64,000 nt of DNA, taken from NCBI RefSeq assembly GCF_001431665.1, contig NZ_LLXV01000001.1, positions 55,239-119,238 on the forward strand, in the 5' to 3' direction. The notes beneath the pieces are model-generated. The model saw only the letters and a list, made by a program, of their open reading frames with translations, did not search any database and was not told the DNA's origin. The stretch comes from Stenotrophomonas beteli. GTDB lineage: Bacteria > Pseudomonadota > Gammaproteobacteria > Xanthomonadales > Xanthomonadaceae. The position numbers were made by a program, and so were the translations under genes. Each line of letters opens with the position of its first letter. Position 1 is the stretch's first letter. Positions 58,613 through 64,000 of the stretch are shown piece by piece.

Positions 58613-59500
58613 ATGCGTTCCCTGCTCGCTTGTTCTGCGCTGTTGCTGTTGCCACTGTCGGCGCTGGCCGCCGATGCTCCGAACTGCAAGTTCACCGCTG
58701 CGCGCGCGTTGAAGCTGGACCTGGCCGGTGCCAGGGCGGTGGTCCTGGAAGTGAACCAGCATGACCTGAAGGTCGTCGCCAGCAAGGGCGGTGGCCAGCT
58801 GGATGGCCGGGCCTGTGCCTCCAGCCAGGAATGGCTGGACCAGCTGGTACTGGACCAGCGCCGGGTGGGCGACAAGCTGGTGGTGAGCCTGCGCCGCGAA
58901 GGCCGCAGCAGCGGCATCAGCCTGGGCAACAGCTACGCCTGGCTGGACATCCGTGGCAGCGTGCCGGACAACCTGCCGTTGCAGCTCAAGGTCGGCTCCG
59001 GTGATGCCAGCGTGGACAACGCGCAGTCGCTGAGCGTGGACGTCGGGTCCGGCGATGCCATCGCCCGCGGCACGCGCGGCAGCATCCATGCGGCCGTGGG
59101 CTCGGGTGATCTCGACATCGATGGCGGCAGCTCGCTGAACCTGCTGTCGCTGGGTTCGGGCGATGTCACGGTGCGCAATATCGGTGGCGATGCAAGCACC
59201 GGTACGGTGGGCTCGGGCGACCTGAAGATCAGCGATGTGCGCGGCAACGCGCGGCTGGACACGGTCGGCTCGGGCGACATCGAGTTCAAGCGCGTGCAGG
59301 GCAACGTGGAGGTCGGCGTGGTCGGCTCCGGCGGCGTCGACCTGGATGACATCGGCGGTAGCGTGCACGTGCGCAGCCACGGCTCGGGCGATATCCGCGT
59401 TGACGGCGTGCGCGGCGCGCTCAGCGTCGACCACAGCGGCAGCGGTGATGTGAAGCACCGCAACGTCAGCGGCAAGGTCACCCTGCCGCGCAACAAGTAA
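58613..59500 (+). CDS. Exported GSGD-repeat protein (DUF2807/4097-like beta-ladder)
   Basis: A 295-residue protein with a cleavable signal peptide (MRSLLACSALLLLPLSALA). After about residue 130 comes a ladder of nine GSG[D/G] units spaced about 18-20 residues apart: GSGDASV, GSGDAIA, GSGDLDI, GSGDVTV, GSGDLKI, GSGDIEF, GSGGVDL, GSGDIRV, GSGDVKH. This is the pattern of the DUF2807/DUF4097 beta-solenoid proteins often linked to stress-response operons. It should be periplasmic or surface bound. Gap of 23 bases after the permease suggests the same transcript. Confidence 0.85.
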   Translation: MRSLLACSALLLLPLSALAADAPNCKFTAARALKLDLAGARAVVLEVNQHDLKVVASKGGGQLDGRACASSQEWLDQLVLDQRRVGDKLVVSLRREGRSSGISLGNSYAWLDIRGSVPDNLPLQLKVGSGDASVDNAQSLSVDVGSGDAIARGTRGSIHAAVGSGDLDIDGGSSLNLLSLGSGDVTVRNIGGDASTGTVGSGDLKISDVRGNARLDTVGSGDIEFKRVQGNVEVGVVGSGGVDLDDIGGSVHVRSHGSGDIRVDGVRGALSVDHSGSGDVKHRNVSGKVTLPRNK

Positions 59501-59530
59501 CCACCATCCAACCGGCTCGAGGGGAATGCC

Positions 59531-60136
59531 ATGAAGCTGTTGCGCCTGCTGCCTGCCACACTGCTGTGCCTGCCGCTGATCGCCTGCGGCGGTACTTCTT
59601 CCGCGCCCGACAAGACCGTCGGCAAGAGCGTCGCCGAGGCCACCAGCGGCGTCGGCCAGGCCGTCAAGGAGGCCATGAATGATGCCCGCAAGGACATCAC
59701 CCAGGGCAACATCAAGATCTCCGCCGACAAGCAGCCGCGTGCGGAGATCACGCCGGATGGCCACCTGCTGATCGACGGCAGGGATGTACCGGCCAACGAA
59801 GCCCAGCGCCAACGGCTGCTGGAATATCGCGGCCATGTCGTCGCCATTGCGATGGACGGCATGGATGTCGGCCTGGCCGGCGCCAAGCTCGGCGCCAGCG
59901 CGGCCGGAGAGGCACTGAAGGGCATCTTCAGCGGCGACAGCGAAGGTGTCGAGAAGCGGATCAACGCCGAGGCCGAGAAGATCGAGGCACAGGCCAAGCG
60001 CATCTGCGACCGCCTGCCGGCGATGTTGTCCAGCCAGCAGGCGTTGGCGCGCGAGCTGCCTGCGTTCAAGCCTTACGCCACGATGGACCAGAGTGACGTC
60101 GACGACTGCGGCAAGGACACCGTGGTCCAGCGCTAG
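59531..60136 (+). CDS. DUF2884 family lipoprotein
   Basis: A 201-residue lipoprotein: signal MKLLRLLPATLLCLPLIAC with lipobox LIAC, then GGTSSAPDKTVG. The body fits the DUF2884 (YggN) family, function unknown, with a central NIKISADKQPRAEITPDGHLLIDGRDV strand block and a helical C-terminal half (EKRINAEAEKIEAQAKRICDRL). The ATG follows GAGGGGAA. It lies 30 bases after the GSGD-repeat gene and continues the envelope operon. Confidence 0.8.
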   Translation: MKLLRLLPATLLCLPLIACGGTSSAPDKTVGKSVAEATSGVGQAVKEAMNDARKDITQGNIKISADKQPRAEITPDGHLLIDGRDVPANEAQRQRLLEYRGHVVAIAMDGMDVGLAGAKLGASAAGEALKGIFSGDSEGVEKRINAEAEKIEAQAKRICDRLPAMLSSQQALARELPAFKPYATMDQSDVDDCGKDTVVQR

Positions 60137-60242
60137 GCCTGTGACAGATCAGCGCACCCGGCCGGCAGCGGCGCCTCGCTGCCGGCCGCAGTGCGCCGGC
60201 CGGCTTACAATGGCGGCCCCGGACGCCCCCGAACCGAATGCC

Positions 60243-60668
60243 ATGAAGAAGTTGTTCCTGCTGCTGGCCGCCCTGCTCTGCCTGGGCCTGGTCGGCTGTG
60301 ACAAGGATTACCGCAACCACCGCGCCGAGCGCGGCAAGCCCAAGATTTCCGTCAGCGAAGGCATGGTGACCGTGCGCCGCCCGCCCGCACCGAACATCAT
60401 CATCCTCGGCGATGGCACGATGAAGGTGGACGAGATCCAGATCCCGCTGGATGACGGCCAGAAGCAGATGCTGCAGACAATGTTCGGCAAGCTGCAGGTG
60501 CTGCGCCAGAACACGCTGGTCGCCGCCCCGGCCGATCCCAACATGCAGCCGGTGAAGATCCAGCCGCCGGAGGGCATGGAAGTGATCCCGGCCGACCTGG
60601 TCCAGCGCATCCCGGAGTTCAAGGACTACACCGACACCTTCGGCAACATCGTCGCCGACCGTCGCTGA
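60243..60668 (+). CDS. Small lipoprotein of unknown function
   Basis: A 141-residue product with lipobox LVGC at the end of the signal (MKKLFLLLAALLCLGLVGC). The mature part starts DKDYRNHRAERGKPK, then has GMVTVRRPPAPNIIILGDGTMKVDEIQIPLDDGQKQMLQTM, reminiscent of the preceding DUF2884 protein's DGHLLIDGRDVPANEAQRQRL, so the two may be distantly related. It has no recognised domain. It is 106 bases after the DUF2884 gene and is followed by a terminator. Confidence 0.7.
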   Translation: MKKLFLLLAALLCLGLVGCDKDYRNHRAERGKPKISVSEGMVTVRRPPAPNIIILGDGTMKVDEIQIPLDDGQKQMLQTMFGKLQVLRQNTLVAAPADPNMQPVKIQPPEGMEVIPADLVQRIPEFKDYTDTFGNIVADRR

Positions 60669-60674
60669 AGGAAA

Positions 60675-60703
60675 AACGCCGCCCGAGGGCGGCGTTCTTC
60701 GTT
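60675..60703 (+). terminator. Terminator of the envelope operon
   Basis: Arms AACGCCGCCC and GGGCGGCGTT with a GA loop, followed by CTTCGTTT. It ends the plus-strand transcript just before a SMAG pair. Confidence 0.85.
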
Positions 60704-60706
60704 TCC

Positions 60707-60762
60707 GTAGAGGCGAGCCATGCTCGACGCCGGAACAACAGTCGAGCATGGCTCGACTCTAC
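60707..60762. repeat. SMAG repeat pair between envelope operon and fumC
   Basis: Opens GTAGAGGCGAGCCATGCTCG and closes CGAGCATGGCTCGACTCTAC. The stems match those of the pair at 8307. It lies between two convergent stop codons. Confidence 0.85.
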
Positions 60763-60772
60763 AACCGGCCGA

Positions 60773-62212
<1,440 letters not shown>

Positions 62213-62365
62213 TGCATCAACTCCGCACTACTTCAGTTGGGGAAAGGGAAGCGGCGGCTGGCAGGGTGTCGCTTCCCGGGCTGGCGGCTGCGCCAACAAT
62301 ACTCCGTTGCCCGTAGCGTGGGATGACGAGGACGGGCCAGAACGTTCCGTCTGCACGGCCGTATT

Positions 62366-62441
62366 GTAGGGCCGAGCCCACGCTCGGCTGCCCCCTGGGC
62401 GCCGGATTCTCCGAAGCAGCCGAGCGTGGGCTCGGCGCTAC
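62366..62441. repeat. SMAG repeat pair between fumC and purB
   Basis: Opens GTAGGGCCGAGCCCACGCTC and closes GAGCGTGGGCTCGGCGCTAC. It sits in the divergent gap, about 60 bases before purB. A TAGAAT box at 62466-62471 is the nearest -10 candidate for purB, without a clear -35. Confidence 0.85.
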
Positions 62442-62468
62442 AGGGCACGCCGCACCGGCACGTCGTAG

Positions 62469-63872
<1,404 letters not shown>

Positions 63873-63890
63873 GGGGTCGTGGAGGCTTGG

Positions 63891-63910
63891 CAGCCGCATC
63901 CATGCGGCTG
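63891..63910 (+). terminator. Hairpin after purB
   Basis: Arms CAGCCGCAT and ATGCGGCTG with a two-base loop, 18 bases after the purB stop. There is no T run, so it may be a repeat half rather than a classical terminator. Confidence 0.45.
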
Positions 63911-63962
63911 ACACCCCCGCGAACCCAACCCGCCCCACCTTCGACAGGTTCACTCGGCTGTT

Positions 63963-63990
63963 GGTAGGTGTCGACCTTGGTCGACACATC
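63963..63990 (+). repeat. Single SMAG unit at the right edge
   Basis: GGTAG followed by GTGTCGACC/GGTCGACAC. It may continue as a pair beyond the window. Confidence 0.75.
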
Positions 63991-64000
63991 TATCAGATAT

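Overview
The window is about 64 kb of gene-dense, high-GC gammaproteobacterial chromosome. It most likely comes from the Stenotrophomonas maltophilia complex (Xanthomonadaceae). The reasons are GTAG/CTAC-bordered palindromes of the SMAG type between many genes, Gln rather than Ser at GyrA position 83, an smc-zipA-ligA neighbourhood, a kynurenine-to-quinolinate gene set, a two-gene methionine synthase and a TetR-linked RND pump. I see no rRNA, tRNA, CRISPR array, prophage or insertion sequence. Almost everything is core housekeeping, with a few accessory islands.

Layout. 1-8230 (minus strand): gyrA (3' end outside the window), mtnA, a triple-repeat DUF3011 protein, epmA with a GNAT acetyltransferase, and an unusually long ligA. 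8434-9564 (plus): a Tat-exported HisC-like aminotransferase lying between ligA and zipA. 9660-13950 (minus): zipA and smc. 14210-16578 (minus): the rpsF-rpsR-rplI ribosomal operon, a CbrC-family protein and an IscA-type Fe-S carrier. 16707-23515 (plus): asnS, two small unknown genes, a PaiB-type flavoprotein, a beta-carbonic anhydrase, and 3-hydroxyanthranilate dioxygenase, kynureninase and kynurenine monooxygenase. 23515-27228 (plus): sbcB, DUF2461, an aldo/keto reductase and DUF2939. 27358-29123 (minus): a cN-I-type 5'-nucleotidase and nadK. 29446-31299 (plus): a secreted protein that looks like a metzincin protease with all three zinc histidines replaced. 31413-36389 (minus): the 180-kDa NAD-glutamate dehydrogenase.

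36640-41738 (plus): a TetR regulator, a periplasmic adaptor and an RND pump in one operon. 41940-43506 (minus): a small membrane protein and an acyl-CoA dehydrogenase. 43660-48378 (plus): a SahR-like ArsR-methyltransferase fusion behind a strong dyad operator, then the split metH, closed by a perfect 27-bp-arm palindrome. 48465-49649 (plus): an MFS transporter. 49651-55729 (minus): an OafA-type acyltransferase, DUF2058, slyX, ugd, an FKBP isomerase with a doubled dimerisation domain, and an exported glutathione peroxidase. 56097-60668 (plus): a likely envelope-stress module made of a small secreted peptide, a YtrA-type GntR regulator, an ABC ATPase and permease, a GSGD-repeat exported protein and two lipoproteins. 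60773-62212 (minus): fumC. 62505-63872 (plus): purB.

How the genes work together. NAD supply is covered by two steps, quinolinate formation (kmo, kynU and the dioxygenase) and NAD phosphorylation (nadK). Methionine and methyl recycling is covered by the SahR-like regulator with split metH, and by mtnA. The parts most likely to hold undescribed biology are the degenerate metzincin, the YtrA/GSGD envelope operon, the Tat-exported aminotransferase and the SMAG arrays.
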